Position numbers and translations under genes: made by a program | Shown here: positions 27,502-37,078 of the stretch, piece after piece | Numbering within the stretch: position 1 is the stretch's first letter | Layout of the letters: each line of letters opens with the position of its first letter | The notes under the pieces: generated by a model | Told to the model about the DNA's origin: nothing | The model's input: the letters and a program-made list of their open reading frames with translations, nothing else | Databases searched by the model: none | Origin: JAWKIW01 sp041394145 | GTDB taxonomy: Bacteria > Actinomycetota > Acidimicrobiia > Acidimicrobiales > Acidimicrobilacustridaceae | Assembly: GCA_041394145.1 (NCBI GenBank) | Contig: JAWKIW010000003.1 | Location: forward strand, 186,001-250,000 | Reading direction: 5' to 3' | DNA length: 64,000 nucleotides

Positions 27502-29524
27502 TCAACCGCCCGTCTCGAGCTGCTCGGCCAGGGCGGCCGGGTCGCCGACGGGTGCTCGGCAGGCGTAGTCCCGGCACACGTAGGCCCGGCCCTCGTCGCC
27601 CTGCTCGTCCCGGCCCTCCCAGAGGGGGTGAGTCGTAGCGCTCGCCCCACGCCAGCACGACGTCGGGCCGGTACGCCTCGAGCACGACGCGGGCGAGGTC
27701 GGGTCGGTCGCCCGTGATCGCCACCTCGGTGATGCCGTGCACGGAGAGGTCGACGGCGGTCAGGAGGTGACCGAGCGCGGTCGGGTGCGATCCGGCCGGG
27801 CCGCCCAGCAGCCGCAGGACGTCGTGGGCCCGGCTCTCGTAGCGGGCGTCGCCGGTGAGGGCGGCCAGGCGGAGCAGGCCGACGGCGGCGAGGGAGTTGG
27901 CCGAGGGCGTGGCGTTGTCGAGCAGGTCCTTCGGGCGGGTGACCAGCGCCTCGGCGTCGCGGCCGGTGGTGAAGACGCCGCCGCGGTCGTCGTCCCAGAA
28001 CAGGTCGAGCAGCGAGTCGGCGAGCGCGCGGGCCTCGGTGATCCAACGGGCCTGTCCCGAGACCTCGGCGAGCCGCGTGAAGGCGTCGAGGAGGGCGGCG
28101 TGGTCGGCCGCGTAGGCGAGGTGCTGGGCCCGCCCCAGACCGTCCTCATCGCCCTGCCAGGAGCGCAGCCAGCGGCCGTCGCTCCGTCGGAGACGGGTGC
28201 ACAGGAACTCCGCGGTCTCGATGGCGTCGACCAGCCATCCGGCCGTCCCGGTGGCCCCGGCGGCCTCGGCGAGCACGGACAGCATCAGACCGTTCCACTC
28301 GGTGAGCACCTTGTCGTCGAGGCCGGGTCGGGGTCGGCCGTCGCGCTCGTCGAGCAGGAGCTTGCGGGCGCGCTCGACCGCCGGCGGACGCACCAGATCG
28401 CCGCGCGCGGGCCGGTGCAGGATCGACCGGCCCTCGAAGTTGCCGCCAGGGGTCACGCCCCACCAGCGCATCGCCTCCTCGGCGTCGTCGCCGGCGGCGG
28501 CCAGGATCTCCTCGGGCGTCCACGTGTAGAACCAGCCCTCGACGCTGTGCCCGTGGTCGTCGAGGGAGTCGGCGTCCTCGGCCGAGAAGAACCCGCCGTG
28601 GCGGTGCCGCAGGTCGCGCAGCACGTACTCGACCGTCTCGTCGACCACCTGGCGATAGGCGGGGTTGCCGGTGACCTGCCAGGCGTGCAGGTAGGCGCGG
28701 GTGAGCAGCGCCTGGTCGTACAGCATCTTCTCGAAGTGCGGCACCAGCCACCGCTCGTCGGTCGAGTAGCGGGCGAAGCCGCCGCCGAGGTGGTCGTAGA
28801 TGCCGCCGGCGGCCATCGCGTCGAGCGTGGTCGTGACCATGGCGAGCGTGTCGGACGAGCCGTTGCGGTGGTGGGCCCGCAGCAGCAGGTCCAGCGTCAT
28901 GGCCTGGGGGAACTTCGGGGCGTGACCGAAGCCGCCCCACTCGGGCTCGAAGGCTCGACGGGCCTGGTGGAGGGCGTTGGTGAGGGTGGCCTCGCCGGGG
29001 AGGTCGTGGGCGGCGTCGAGCGCCGAGGATCGCCCGATGGCCTCGGTGAGCTCGTCGGCCTGGGCCTCGAGGTCGTCACGGCGGGTGGTCCAGACCTCGT
29101 GGATCCGGCCGCACAGCTCGGTGAACGAGATCATCCCGCCGCGCGCCGTCCTGGGGAAGTAGGTGCCGCCGTAGAAGGGCCGGCCGTCGGGGGCGAGGAA
29201 GACGGTCATGGGCCAGCCTCCGTGGCCGGTCATCGCCTGCACCGCATCCATGTAGATGGCGTCGACGTCGGGTCGTTCCTCTCGGTCGACCTTCACGTTG
29301 ACGAACAGCTCGTTCATGACCGCCGCCGTCTCGGGGTCCTCGAACGACTCGTGGGCCATCACGTGGCACCAGTGGCAGGCCGAGTACCCGACCGACAGCA
29401 GGATCGGCTTGTCCTCGGCCTGCGCCCGGGCGAAGGCCTCGTCGCCCCACGGGTACCAGTCGACGGGGTTGTCGGCGTGCTGGCGCAGGTAGGGGCTGGT
29501 CTCGTCGGCGAGGCGGTTGGGCAC
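27502..29524 (-). CDS. DUF255 thioredoxin-fold protein (YyaL/SSP411 family), frameshift near 3' end
   Basis: About 674 codons. Residues 1-165 are the DUF255 thioredoxin domain: ETSPYLRQHADNPVDWYPWG, CHWCHVMAHESF with the active-site Cys pair, and GGWPMTVFLAPDG...FGGTYFP-like blocks. Residues about 200-620 are an alpha-helical six-hairpin, N-acylglucosamine-epimerase-like barrel. Five G at 27624-27628, one too many, shift the frame after WGERYDSP. The corrected frame reads WEGRDEQGDEGRAYVCRDY and stops at 27502, restoring the conserved Cys-containing end. In bacteria the role is unclear. Confidence 0.88.
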
Positions 29525-29671
29525 CGAGCCAACCTACCCACGAACTCCGGAGCGTCGCGGTCCGAGTGGCCCCTGGATCCGTCGTGCCGGCGGTCGTCCG
29601 GGAGGACGGAGGGGCGATGCGTCGACCCCGCGCTCCGAGGGACGCCGCCCGCCGGTGCGTGACGCCGGCGG

Positions 29672-29677
29672 TAGCCT
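29672..29677 (+). promoter_or_regulatory. -10 hexamer, SDR gene
   Basis: TAGCCT, 8 nt before ATG 29686. Confidence 0.5.
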
Positions 29678-29685
29678 CGCCGGCC

Positions 29686-30432
29686 ATGGACATCCGACTG
29701 GACGGCAAGGTCGCGCTCGTCACCGGTGCCTCTCGGGGCATCGGCTTCGCCATCGCCGAGGCGCTGGCCGGCTCGGGCGCCACGGTGATGCTCTCGTCTC
29801 GCAAGCAGGACCAGGTGCGGGCCGCCGCCGACGCCATCGCCGGGCACACCGACGCCTTCGCCGCCAACGCCGGCGACCCCGACCAGGCGGCGGCCTGCGT
29901 CGAGGCGACCGTCGAGCGCTACGGCCGCGTCGACATCCTCGTCAACAACGCCGCCACCAACCCGTACATGGGTCCCACCCTCGGCATCTCCGAGAGCCAG
30001 TTCGACAAGACGGTGCAGGTGAACTGGCGGGGACCGCTGGTGTGGACCCGCCTCGCCTGGGAGGCCTCCATGCAGGCCGAGGGCGGCGCGATCCTGAACG
30101 TCGCGTCGATCGGCGGCCTGTCGGTCGAGCCGTCCATCGGGATCTACAACGGGACCAAGGCCGCCCTGTTGCACCTCACCCGAACCCTGGCCGCCGAGCT
30201 GGCGCCGGGGGTGCGGGTCAACGCCATCGCGCCCGGCCTGGTGAAGACCGACATGGCTCGGGCCCTGTGGGAGCCCAACGAGGAGGCGATGGCCCGCCAC
30301 GTCCCGCTCCAGCGCCTCGGGGAGCCCGTCGACATCGCCGAGGCGGCCGTGTTCCTGTGCAGCGACGCCGCCAGCTGGATCACCGGGTCCACGCTCGTCG
30401 TCGACGGCGGCATGCTCCTGCACGCCGGCTGA
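29686..30432 (+). CDS. short-chain dehydrogenase/reductase
   Basis: 248 residues, a complete classical SDR. TGASRGIG (GxxxGxG cofactor loop, about 14-21), NNAATN, Ser in NVASIGG, and the catalytic Tyr-Lys pair in YNGTKAA. SSRK after strand 2 suggests NADP rather than NAD. PGLVKTDM and the DGGMLLHAG end are typical of 3-ketoacyl-ACP/CoA reductase-like members; the substrate is unknown. ATG 29686 follows TAGCCT by 8 nt. The divergent DUF255 gene starts 161 bases away. Confidence 0.9.
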   Translation: MDIRLDGKVALVTGASRGIGFAIAEALAGSGATVMLSSRKQDQVRAAADAIAGHTDAFAANAGDPDQAAACVEATVERYGRVDILVNNAATNPYMGPTLGISESQFDKTVQVNWRGPLVWTRLAWEASMQAEGGAILNVASIGGLSVEPSIGIYNGTKAALLHLTRTLAAELAPGVRVNAIAPGLVKTDMARALWEPNEEAMARHVPLQRLGEPVDIAEAAVFLCSDAASWITGSTLVVDGGMLLHAG

Positions 30433-30460
30433 CCGGCGTCGCGGCCGACGCGGTCGGTGG

Positions 30461-31578
30461 TCAGGGGTCGGCGGACAGCTCTCGTCGGGCGACCTTGCCC
30501 AGCAGCGTCCGGGGCAGGGCGTCCACCAGCTCGAGGGCACGGGGCGCGGCGAAGGCCGGCAGGTGCTCCTTGACCAACCCTCGAAGCTCGTCGAGGGCGG
30601 GCGGCGCGTGCGGGTCGGCCGGGACCACCACGGCGACGACGCGCCGACCCCACTCCGGGTCGTCCCGCCCGACCACGGCGACGTCGGCGACCGCCGGGTG
30701 CAGCAGCACCACCCGCTCGACCTCGATGGGCCACACGTTCTCGCCGCCGGTGATGATGAGGTCGCCCCGGCGGCCGTGCACCACCAGCCGGCCGTCGACG
30801 AGCTCGCCGGCGTCGTCGGTGGCGAGCCAGCCGTCGGCGTCCTTCGGGTCGCGCCCGTCGCGGTAGGCGCGCAGGAGCATGTCGCCGCGCAGGTGGATCT
30901 CGCCGTCGACGATGCGGACCTCCACGCCGTCGAGCGGGAGACCGTCGTAGGCGACGGCGCTGCCCGTCTCGGTCATCCCGTAGCTCACCACGCAGTTGGG
31001 CGGCAGCTCCTCGGGAGGGAAGGTGCCGCCCACCACGATGCGGCGGAACAGCGACGGGTCGATCCGGGCCAGGGCGGTCGGCACCAGCGTGGTGAGCGTG
31101 GCGCCGTCACGGGCGGCGGCCTCCACCGCCTCGGCGTCGAAGCCGTCGAGGACCACCAGCGGGGTCCCCGAGGCCAGCGACCGGGTGACCACCGACAGCC
31201 CGGCGACGTGCGACAGCGGCAGCGAGCACAGCCAGCGGTCCGACCGCGGGTCGGTGCCGACGCCGGCGTTGGTGGCCCGAGCGGATGCCGCCACCGAGGC
31301 GTGGGTGTGGATCACGCCCTTGGGGACCCCGGTGGAACCGCTGGTCGGGATCACGAGCGCATCACCGTCGGCGACCGGTTCGCCGCCGGCGAGGGGTGGC
31401 GTCGGCCGTCGCCGTCGACCTCGACCGTCGGGTGCAGCGCCTCGAACAGGCGCTGCACGGCGGGCGCCGGCAGTCGCGGATCGACGGGGAGCACGGCGTC
31501 GCCGTCGTCCCAGACCCGCTGCAGTGCCGCCACGAAGGCGTGGCCACCGCGGGCCGGCAGGGCGACGAGCTCACGCAT
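30461..31578 (-). CDS. menE: o-succinylbenzoate-CoA ligase (MenE), one frameshift
   Basis: An AMP-forming ligase of the ANL family, here short (about 373 codons after correction), as is usual for actinobacterial MenE. The first frame gives MRELVALPARGG and DDGDAVLPVDPRLP. The frame shifts at GGGG 31393-31396, one base short. The second frame gives the P-loop PTSGSTGVPKGV, YGMTETGSA, WLATDDAGEL and the Lys in LPRTLLGKVAR. It joins succinylbenzoate to CoA in menaquinone synthesis, supported by menA, D, F, G and H nearby. ATG 31578 lies 9 nt after TAGCCT. Confidence 0.85.
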
Positions 31579-31587
31579 CGGCGACGG

Positions 31588-31593
31588 AGGCTA
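31588..31593 (-). promoter_or_regulatory. -10 hexamer, menE
   Basis: TAGCCT, 9 nt before ATG 31578. Confidence 0.5.
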
Positions 31594-31606
31594 TCGGTCG
31601 GGTGCG

Positions 31607-31720
31607 ATGATGACGCCCGTGGCCGACCCCACCCCCGCCTCCCGCGCCGACGACCCGATCGGCGAGCCGACCGGCGAGGTCCGCGCGGCGGCGGGCGACG
31701 ACGCCGGCGAGCGCGGGTGA
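31607..31720 (+). CDS. small acidic ORF coupled to the TY-Chap gene
   Basis: A 37-codon frame from ATG-ATG encodes an Asp/Pro/Ala-rich peptide (PASRADDPIGEPTGEV) and ends in TGA overlapping the next gene's GTG by 4 bases. The tight overlap is the only support. TATCGG lies 9 nt before the ATG but lacks the final T of the usual -10. It may equally be the real N-terminal leader region with no product. Confidence 0.3.
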   Translation: MMTPVADPTPASRADDPIGEPTGEVRAAAGDDAGERG

Positions 31721-32781
31721 ACCACTGGCCGACCGTCGACGGTCCCGGCGGCCGCGCCGCCCCGCCACCGGCCACGAGGGCCGCCACGCCGGCGGCGCCG
31801 ATCCACCACGACGGCCCCGCGTCGGACGAGAGCGCCCACGCGGTGGCCGTGGAGCGGGCCTGGGTCGAGTTCCAGGGGGCCCTCGAGCGCTCGCTGTCCG
31901 TCCTCGACGACGGGCAGTACCTGGTGCTGTGCCGCCGGGGGACGAACCGGTTCGTGCAGTTCGCCGCCGACCACGAGTCCGGGCTGCACGTCGAGGCGGT
32001 CTCGGCCGCCTACCTGGGCGACGACGCGCCCGACGAGGCGCGGTACCAGGCGCTGCTCGACGGCGGCTGGCTGGCCCCGACCCATCGGCCCGACGACGAG
32101 GGCACCGAGCAGGCCGACCCCCACGGCTCGGTCAACTGGTTCGTCGACCATCGTCCACCGGTCGGCTACGGCGAGGTGGCGGCGCAGGCCTGCGCCGTGC
32201 TCCGGGGCGTCTACGAGGTCGAGCACCCCGACGACCTCGAGTACGCCGCGGGCGAGTTCTCCGGGGCCGTGGTGCTGTTGCCCACCCTCGGGCTGCACCG
32301 GGCGGCGGCCCACGTCGTCGACGGGACCGCCCCGGTCGGCGCCCTGCGCGAGGAGGTGGAGGCGACCCTGCGCCAGGTCCTCGGCACCGAGGAGCTGGTC
32401 GTCGACGCCGACGGCGACATCCCGATCCGCGAGGGCAGCGCCATGGTGTTCGTGCGCGTCGTCGACGACCCGCCGCTCGTCCAGCTGTTCTCGCCGCTGC
32501 TCATCGGGGTGACCGAGAGCCTGGCCCTGCACCGGCGCCTGTCCGAGCTCACCCGCCAGCGGTTCCTCGTTCGCTTCCACCTGGTCGACGAGACCGTGCT
32601 CGCCGGCATCGACCTGCTGGCCGAGCCGTTCGTGCCGGCCCACCTCGGCATCGCCACCGCCCTGCTCACCGGGATCGCCGACGAGATCGACACCGACCTG
32701 CAGGCCGAGTTCGGTGGGCGCGTCTTCTTCGGTGACGAGGCCCGACCCAAGCCACCCAAGGGAACCGGCGGGTACCTGTGA
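31717..32781 (+). CDS. TY-Chap / YbjN (T3SS-chaperone-like) domain protein
   Basis: 354 residues. After a Pro/Ala-rich N-terminus (1-40), a TY-Chap-like domain spans about 45-195: AWVEFQGALERSL, YLVLCRRG, RFVQFAADHESGL and VNWFVDHRPP. A second YbjN/CesT-like alpha-beta domain spans about 235-345, with MVFVRVVDDPPLVQLFSPLL. Such proteins are proposed peptide-binding chaperones; the partner is unknown. It sits directly before menA with a 17-bp duplication across the junction, so it is probably co-transcribed with menA. Confidence 0.7.
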   Translation: MNHWPTVDGPGGRAAPPPATRAATPAAPIHHDGPASDESAHAVAVERAWVEFQGALERSLSVLDDGQYLVLCRRGTNRFVQFAADHESGLHVEAVSAAYLGDDAPDEARYQALLDGGWLAPTHRPDDEGTEQADPHGSVNWFVDHRPPVGYGEVAAQACAVLRGVYEVEHPDDLEYAAGEFSGAVVLLPTLGLHRAAAHVVDGTAPVGALREEVEATLRQVLGTEELVVDADGDIPIREGSAMVFVRVVDDPPLVQLFSPLLIGVTESLALHRRLSELTRQRFLVRFHLVDETVLAGIDLLAEPFVPAHLGIATALLTGIADEIDTDLQAEFGGRVFFGDEARPKPPKGTGGYL

Positions 32782-32797
32782 CCGGCGGGTACCTGTG
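32764..32797 (+). repeat. 17-bp perfect tandem duplication at a gene junction
   Basis: ACCGGCGGGTACCTGTG occurs twice back to back. The first copy encodes the TGGYL end and stop of the TY-Chap gene; the second ends with the GTG start of menA. One copy alone would let the stop and start overlap in GTGA, so the duplication separated the two genes. Confidence 0.95.
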
Positions 32798-33868
32798 AGC
32801 GACGACGACGGATCTCGGCCGGGCCCGGCGTCGGCGCCGCTGCCGGCCGGATGGCGCCGGTGGGTCGCCGGCGCCCGACCGCGCACCCTCCCGGCGGCCA
32901 TCGTGCCGGTGCTGGTCGGCACCGCGTGTGCCGCCGGTGTGCCCCACGGGATCGACGACGGCGCGGCCGGACTCGACGGCCCGCTCAAGGGCATCGTCGT
33001 GTGGCGGTTCGTGGCCGCCGCCGTCGTGGCGCTCGCCATCCAGATCGGGACGAACTTCGCCAACGACTACAGCGACGGGACGCGGGGCACCGACGACCCG
33101 GGCCAGCGGGTCGGGCCCGTGCGCCTGGTGGGCTGGGGGCTGGCCGAACCTCGGCACGTGAAGGCCGCGGCCTTCGGCTCCTTCGGCGTCGCCGGTCTCG
33201 CCGGTCTCGCCCTGGCCGCCGCCGTCGGGTGGTGGCTGATCCTGGTGGGCCTGGTGTGCTTCGCCGCCGGGTGGTTCTACACCGGGGGCCGCCATCCCTA
33301 CGGCTACTACGGCTTCGGCGAGCTGTTCGTCTTCGTGTTCTTCGGGCTGGTCGCCACGATCGGCTCCGCCTACGTGCAGACCGCCACCTTCGCCTACGGC
33401 GACTTCCACGTGAACCAGATCGCCGACGTCGGGACGCCGACCGCCGCCCAGGAGTGGGCGCTGGCGGTGCAGCGCTACCCGTGGCTCACCGTGTTCGCCG
33501 CGGTCGCCGTCGGCTGCTTCGCCACCGCGCTGCTGGTGGTCAACAACCTGCGCGACATCCCGAGCGACACGGCGTCGGGCAAGAAGACCCTCGCCGTGCG
33601 CATCGGCGACCACCGCACCCGCGTCCTGTACACGGTGCTCGTGGTCGTGCCCTTCGTGCTGGTGCCGCTCATCGCCGGCCTCGGTCGTCGTCCCCTGGCG
33701 GTGGCTGCCCTCTTCGTCGTCCTCCTCGCCCAGCGGCCGGTGCTGCACGTGCTGCGCGGCGACCGGGGGCCGGCGCTGGTGCCGGTGCTGGCCGCCACCG
33801 GCCGGGTCCAGCTCGTCTACGGCGTGCTGCTCGCCGCCGGCCTGTTCGTCTCGGCGCCCACCCCCTGA
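32795..33868 (+). CDS. menA: 1,4-dihydroxy-2-naphthoate polyprenyltransferase
   Basis: 357 residues, a UbiA-superfamily enzyme with about eight membrane helices. The first Asp-rich motif is NFANDYSDGTRGTDD and the second DIPSDTASGKKTLAVRIG; both bind Mg-diphosphate of the polyprenyl donor. ARPRTLPAAIVPVLVG is the usual N-terminal motif. It attaches the prenyl chain to DHNA, giving demethylmenaquinone for MenG. GTG 32795 has no good Shine-Dalgarno; coupling to the upstream gene is likely. Confidence 0.93.
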   Translation: MSDDDGSRPGPASAPLPAGWRRWVAGARPRTLPAAIVPVLVGTACAAGVPHGIDDGAAGLDGPLKGIVVWRFVAAAVVALAIQIGTNFANDYSDGTRGTDDPGQRVGPVRLVGWGLAEPRHVKAAAFGSFGVAGLAGLALAAAVGWWLILVGLVCFAAGWFYTGGRHPYGYYGFGELFVFVFFGLVATIGSAYVQTATFAYGDFHVNQIADVGTPTAAQEWALAVQRYPWLTVFAAVAVGCFATALLVVNNLRDIPSDTASGKKTLAVRIGDHRTRVLYTVLVVVPFVLVPLIAGLGRRPLAVAALFVVLLAQRPVLHVLRGDRGPALVPVLAATGRVQLVYGVLLAAGLFVSAPTP

Positions 33869-33942
33869 TCCCACGTCCGCGACGGCTACGACGGGCAGGT
33901 GGCTGACGACCGTGGGGGTGGTCGCGCGCCTGATCGTGGAGG

Positions 33943-34698
33943 TCAGGTGCGCAGGAAGGGCTCGAGCGCGGCGAGGAAGCGGTCCGGCTGCTCGAGGTGG
34001 GCGGTGTGGCCGGCACCGGGGATGTGGACCACCGTGGCGTTCGGTCCGATGGCGGCCGCCATCGCATCGGCGATCTGGCCGAACTTGGCGTCGTCGCCGC
34101 CGACCACCACCAGGACGGGCATGGCGAGGGTGCCGAGGTCGTCCCAGAGGGCGCGCTGGGCGCCGGTCCCGCAGCGCCGCAGGCTCGACGCCAGACCGGC
34201 GGCGGTGTTCGCCAGGCGCTCGTCGCGGTGGGCAGCGGCGGGGGAGAGGCCCGCGAACAGCGGCTGGGCCAGCCACTCGTCGAGGAAGGCCGGCACGCCG
34301 ATCGCTTCGAGGCGCCCGGCCAGGCGCTCGTCCGCCTGCCGGCGGGCGGCGCGCTCGGCGGGGTCGGCGAGGCCCGGGCTGGCCCCGACCAGCACCAGGC
34401 GGTCGACGAGGTCGGGTCGATCCACGGCGAGCGCCAGCGCCAGCCGCCCGCCCATGGAGTACCCCACGTAGGCGCCTCGTCCCCCGGCCTCGCCCACCAG
34501 CGTGGCCGCCTCCTCGAAGGGCACGTCGACCATCGCCGAGCCGCCGTGGCCGGGCGCGTCGACGAGGACGACCTCGTGCGTGGCGGCCAGGGCGGCGTCG
34601 ATCGGACCCCAGCAGCGGCCGGTCTGGGTGAACCCGTGCACCAGCACGACCCGCGCCCCTCCCGGCTCGCCCACGGTCTCGGTGTGCAGCCGGGCCAC
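33943..34698 (-). CDS. menH: alpha/beta-hydrolase, probable SHCHC synthase
   Basis: 251 residues from GTG 34698, which lies 6 nt after TACCGT; an ATG-like start further up at 34725 is less likely. VVLVHGFTQTGRCW is the oxyanion segment, GYSMGGRLAL the nucleophile elbow (MenH-like), GGDDAKF the acid and GAGHTAHLEQP the His. In the men cluster it most probably converts SEPHCHC to SHCHC, between MenD and MenC. Its similarity alone would not exclude another hydrolase. Confidence 0.8.
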   Translation of the reverse strand: MARLHTETVGEPGGARVVLVHGFTQTGRCWGPIDAALAATHEVVLVDAPGHGGSAMVDVPFEEAATLVGEAGGRGAYVGYSMGGRLALALAVDRPDLVDRLVLVGASPGLADPAERAARRQADERLAGRLEAIGVPAFLDEWLAQPLFAGLSPAAAHRDERLANTAAGLASSLRRCGTGAQRALWDDLGTLAMPVLVVVGGDDAKFGQIADAMAAAIGPNATVVHIPGAGHTAHLEQPDRFLAALEPFLRT

Positions 34699-34704
34699 CT
34701 CGCC

Positions 34705-34710
34705 ACGGTA
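34705..34710 (-). promoter_or_regulatory. -10 hexamer, menH
   Basis: TACCGT, 6 nt before GTG 34698; decides the menH start. Confidence 0.5.
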
Positions 34711-34861
34711 CCGAGCCGGCCCCAACGGGGGCGCGCACGACGACGGATCACGCCCGCACGACGACCCCGGTGCCGCGGGCCCGACCGCCCCGGCGCCAGC
34801 GCACCCGGGGGGCGACCGCCCTTCGCGGGGCCGACGGCCCGATCGTCCGGGCGCCCGCCAC

Positions 34862-34867
34862 TACGCT
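34862..34867 (+). promoter_or_regulatory. -10 hexamer, PPOX-menD operon
   Basis: TACGCT, 6 nt before ATG 34874. Confidence 0.5.
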
Positions 34868-34873
34868 GCCGGC

Positions 34874-35293
34874 ATGCCTGTCGAGCTCTCCGACGCCGCC
34901 CGCGCCCTGCTGTCCGCGCCGAACATCGCCCACCTCGCCACGGTGGCCCACGACGGCACCCCCCGCAGCCACGCGGTGTGGGTGGGCATGGAGGGCCCCA
35001 ACGTGGTGGTGTGCACGGCCCGCCACACCGCCAAGTCGCGCAACGCCGAGCGCCAGCCGCACGTCGCCCTGTCGGTGGTGGGCCGGGACAACCCCTACGA
35101 CACGCTCATGGTGCGCGGCACCGTGGTCGAGCAGCGCAACGACGACGACCTCGGTCTCATGGACCAGCTGGCGCAGGCCTACACCGGTGAGCCGTTCCCC
35201 TTCCGCGACGCCCGTGGTCGGGTGGCGCTGCTCATCGAGCCGACCTGGTTCGAGCACCGGACGCTGCCCTTCCACGAGGCGCCCGCGACGTGA
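34874..35293 (+). CDS. PPOX-class F420/FMN-dependent enzyme
   Basis: 139 residues of the split beta-barrel pyridoxamine-oxidase-like fold. ALLSAPNIAHLATVAHDGTPRSHAVWVG is the N-terminal signature of the class; TARHTAKSRNAERQPHVALSV covers the cofactor-phosphate contacts; MVRGTVVEQ and the RVALLIEPTW end follow. It may use F420 or FMN. ATG 34874 follows TACGCT by 6 nt. It overlaps menD by 4 bases and is thus co-transcribed with a menaquinone gene, but its link to the pathway is unknown. Confidence 0.85.
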   Translation: MPVELSDAARALLSAPNIAHLATVAHDGTPRSHAVWVGMEGPNVVVCTARHTAKSRNAERQPHVALSVVGRDNPYDTLMVRGTVVEQRNDDDLGLMDQLAQAYTGEPFPFRDARGRVALLIEPTWFEHRTLPFHEAPAT

Positions 35294-37071
35294 CCGCGTC
35301 CGGGGCCGGCGACCTGCCGGTCACCGCGGCCGCCACCTTCTGCGCCACCCTCGTCGACGAGTGGGTCCGCGGCGGCGTCACCGACGCCGTCGTGTGCCCC
35401 GGCAGCCGCTCCACGCCCATGGCGCTGGCGCTCGCCGACGCCGCCGCCGACGGCCGGTTGGCGCTGCACGTGCACCACGACGAGCGGGCGGCCGCCTTCG
35501 TCGCGCTCGGCCTCGGGCTGGCGACCGGACGACCGGCGCCGATCCTGGTCACCAGCGGCACCGCCGCCGTCGAGCTGCACCCGGCGGTCGTCGAGGCCCA
35601 CCAGGCGAAGGTGCCCTTGCTCGCCCTCACCGCCGACCGCCCGCCCGAGCTGCACGACGTCGGCGCCCCGCAGACCATCGACCAGGTGCGGCTGTACGGC
35701 ACCGCGGCCCGCTGGTTCGCCGATCCCGGGGTGCCCGACCAGTCCGACGCCGACGGCTGGCGACCGCTGGCCGCCCGCTGCCTCGCCGCCGCCACCGGCT
35801 CGCCGCCCGGGCCCGTGCAGCTCAACCTGGCCTTCCGCGAGCCGCTGCTCGGCCGTCCCGGGCCGCTGCCGTCGCCCCGGGGCGCCGGCGGGCCGTGGTT
35901 CCAGGCGGCCCCCACCGGGCCGCCGGCGACCCCCGGCCTCGAGGAGCAGACGGTCGAGGCGCTGGCCGGCGCGCTGGGGGCCGGCGGGTCGTCGTGGTCG
36001 CCGGTGCGGGCATCGACGACCCCGACGCCGTCCACGAGCTGGCCGGGGTCGCCGGCTGGCCGGTGCTGGCCGACCCGCGGCGGGACCCGCACGCCGGCGC
36101 CGGCCACGATCGCCCACGCCGACGCGCTGCTGCGCCACCGCGCCTTCGCGGCCTCGGTCCGACCCGAGGCCGTGCTGCGCCTCGGCGCGCTGCCGGCGTC
36201 CAAGGTGGTCGTCCAGTGGCTCGCGGGCCTCGGCCCCGACGTGTGGCAGGTCGGCGTCGACGTCGACGGGACGCTGCACGACCCCGACGGCTCGCTGGCC
36301 AGCGTGCTGCGGGCACCACCGGGGGCGCTGTGCGGTGCCCTCCTCGATCGGGTGAAGGCGACCTTCGAGGCCGAGGGCTGGCTCGAGCGCTGGGTGCGCG
36401 CCGATGCCGAGGCGGCCGCCGCCGTTCGGGAGGTGCTCGCCGGCCACCACGAGGCCACCGAGCCGGCGACGGCTCGTGACGTGCTGGCCGCCCTGCCCGA
36501 CGGCGCGGCGCTGGTGGCGAGCTCGTCGATGCCGGTGCGCGAGCTCGAGTGGTTCGGTGTGCCCCGCGACGGCGTGCGGGTGCTGGCCAACCGCGGTGCC
36601 AACGGCATCGACGGCGTGGTGTCGACGGCGGTCGGGGTGGCCCTCGCCCAGCAGCGACGAGCGGCGCACACCGCGGTGCTCGTGGGCGACGTCGCCTTCG
36701 TGCACGACACCAACGCGCTGGTCGGCCTGGCCGCTCGCGGGGTCGACCTGGTCGTGGTGGTCGTCGACAACGACGGCGGTGGCATCTTCGAGCTCCTGCC
36801 ACCGGCGCGCGCGCTCGGCCGAGACCGCTTCGAGCGGTTGTTCGCCACGCCCTACGTCGCCGACCTGGCGGGTCTGGCTGCGGCCCACGGTGTCGCCACG
36901 GTGCGGGTCGAGCGCCGCGACGAGGTCGGCCCGGCCGTGGCCCGGGCGGTTGCCCGTGGTGGCCCACAGGTGGTGCTGGTGCCCACCGACCGGCGGGCCA
37001 ACGCCGCGCTGCACGACGAGCTGCACGCCGCCGTCGCCGCGGCCCTCGATCGCGCCGGGCTCTGCGGCTGA
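35290..37071 (+). CDS. menD: SEPHCHC synthase (MenD), with a compensated frameshift
   Basis: A ThDP enzyme of 593 codons that condenses isochorismate with 2-oxoglutarate. CPGSRSTPMALAL, HHDERAAAFVALGLG (catalytic Glu) and TSGTAAVELHPAVVEA mark the N-terminal Pyr domain; VGDVAFVHDTNAL and NDGGGIFELLP mark the ThDP-binding PP domain. Between about 35980 and 36105 the annotated frame is nonsense (SSWSPVRAST). The adjacent frame reads RVVVVAGAGIDDPDAVHELA and WPVLADPRRD, the expected middle domain. One lost and one gained base therefore bracket about 120 bases. Confidence 0.9.
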   Translation: MTASGAGDLPVTAAATFCATLVDEWVRGGVTDAVVCPGSRSTPMALALADAAADGRLALHVHHDERAAAFVALGLGLATGRPAPILVTSGTAAVELHPAVVEAHQAKVPLLALTADRPPELHDVGAPQTIDQVRLYGTAARWFADPGVPDQSDADGWRPLAARCLAAATGSPPGPVQLNLAFREPLLGRPGPLPSPRGAGGPWFQAAPTGPPATPGLEEQTVEALAGALGAGGSSWSPVRASTTPTPSTSWPGSPAGRCWPTRGGTRTPAPATIAHADALLRHRAFAASVRPEAVLRLGALPASKVVVQWLAGLGPDVWQVGVDVDGTLHDPDGSLASVLRAPPGALCGALLDRVKATFEAEGWLERWVRADAEAAAAVREVLAGHHEATEPATARDVLAALPDGAALVASSSMPVRELEWFGVPRDGVRVLANRGANGIDGVVSTAVGVALAQQRRAAHTAVLVGDVAFVHDTNALVGLAARGVDLVVVVVDNDGGGIFELLPPARALGRDRFERLFATPYVADLAGLAAAHGVATVRVERRDEVGPAVARAVARGGPQVVLVPTDRRANAALHDELHAAVAAALDRAGLCG

Positions 37072-37078
37072 TGCGTCG

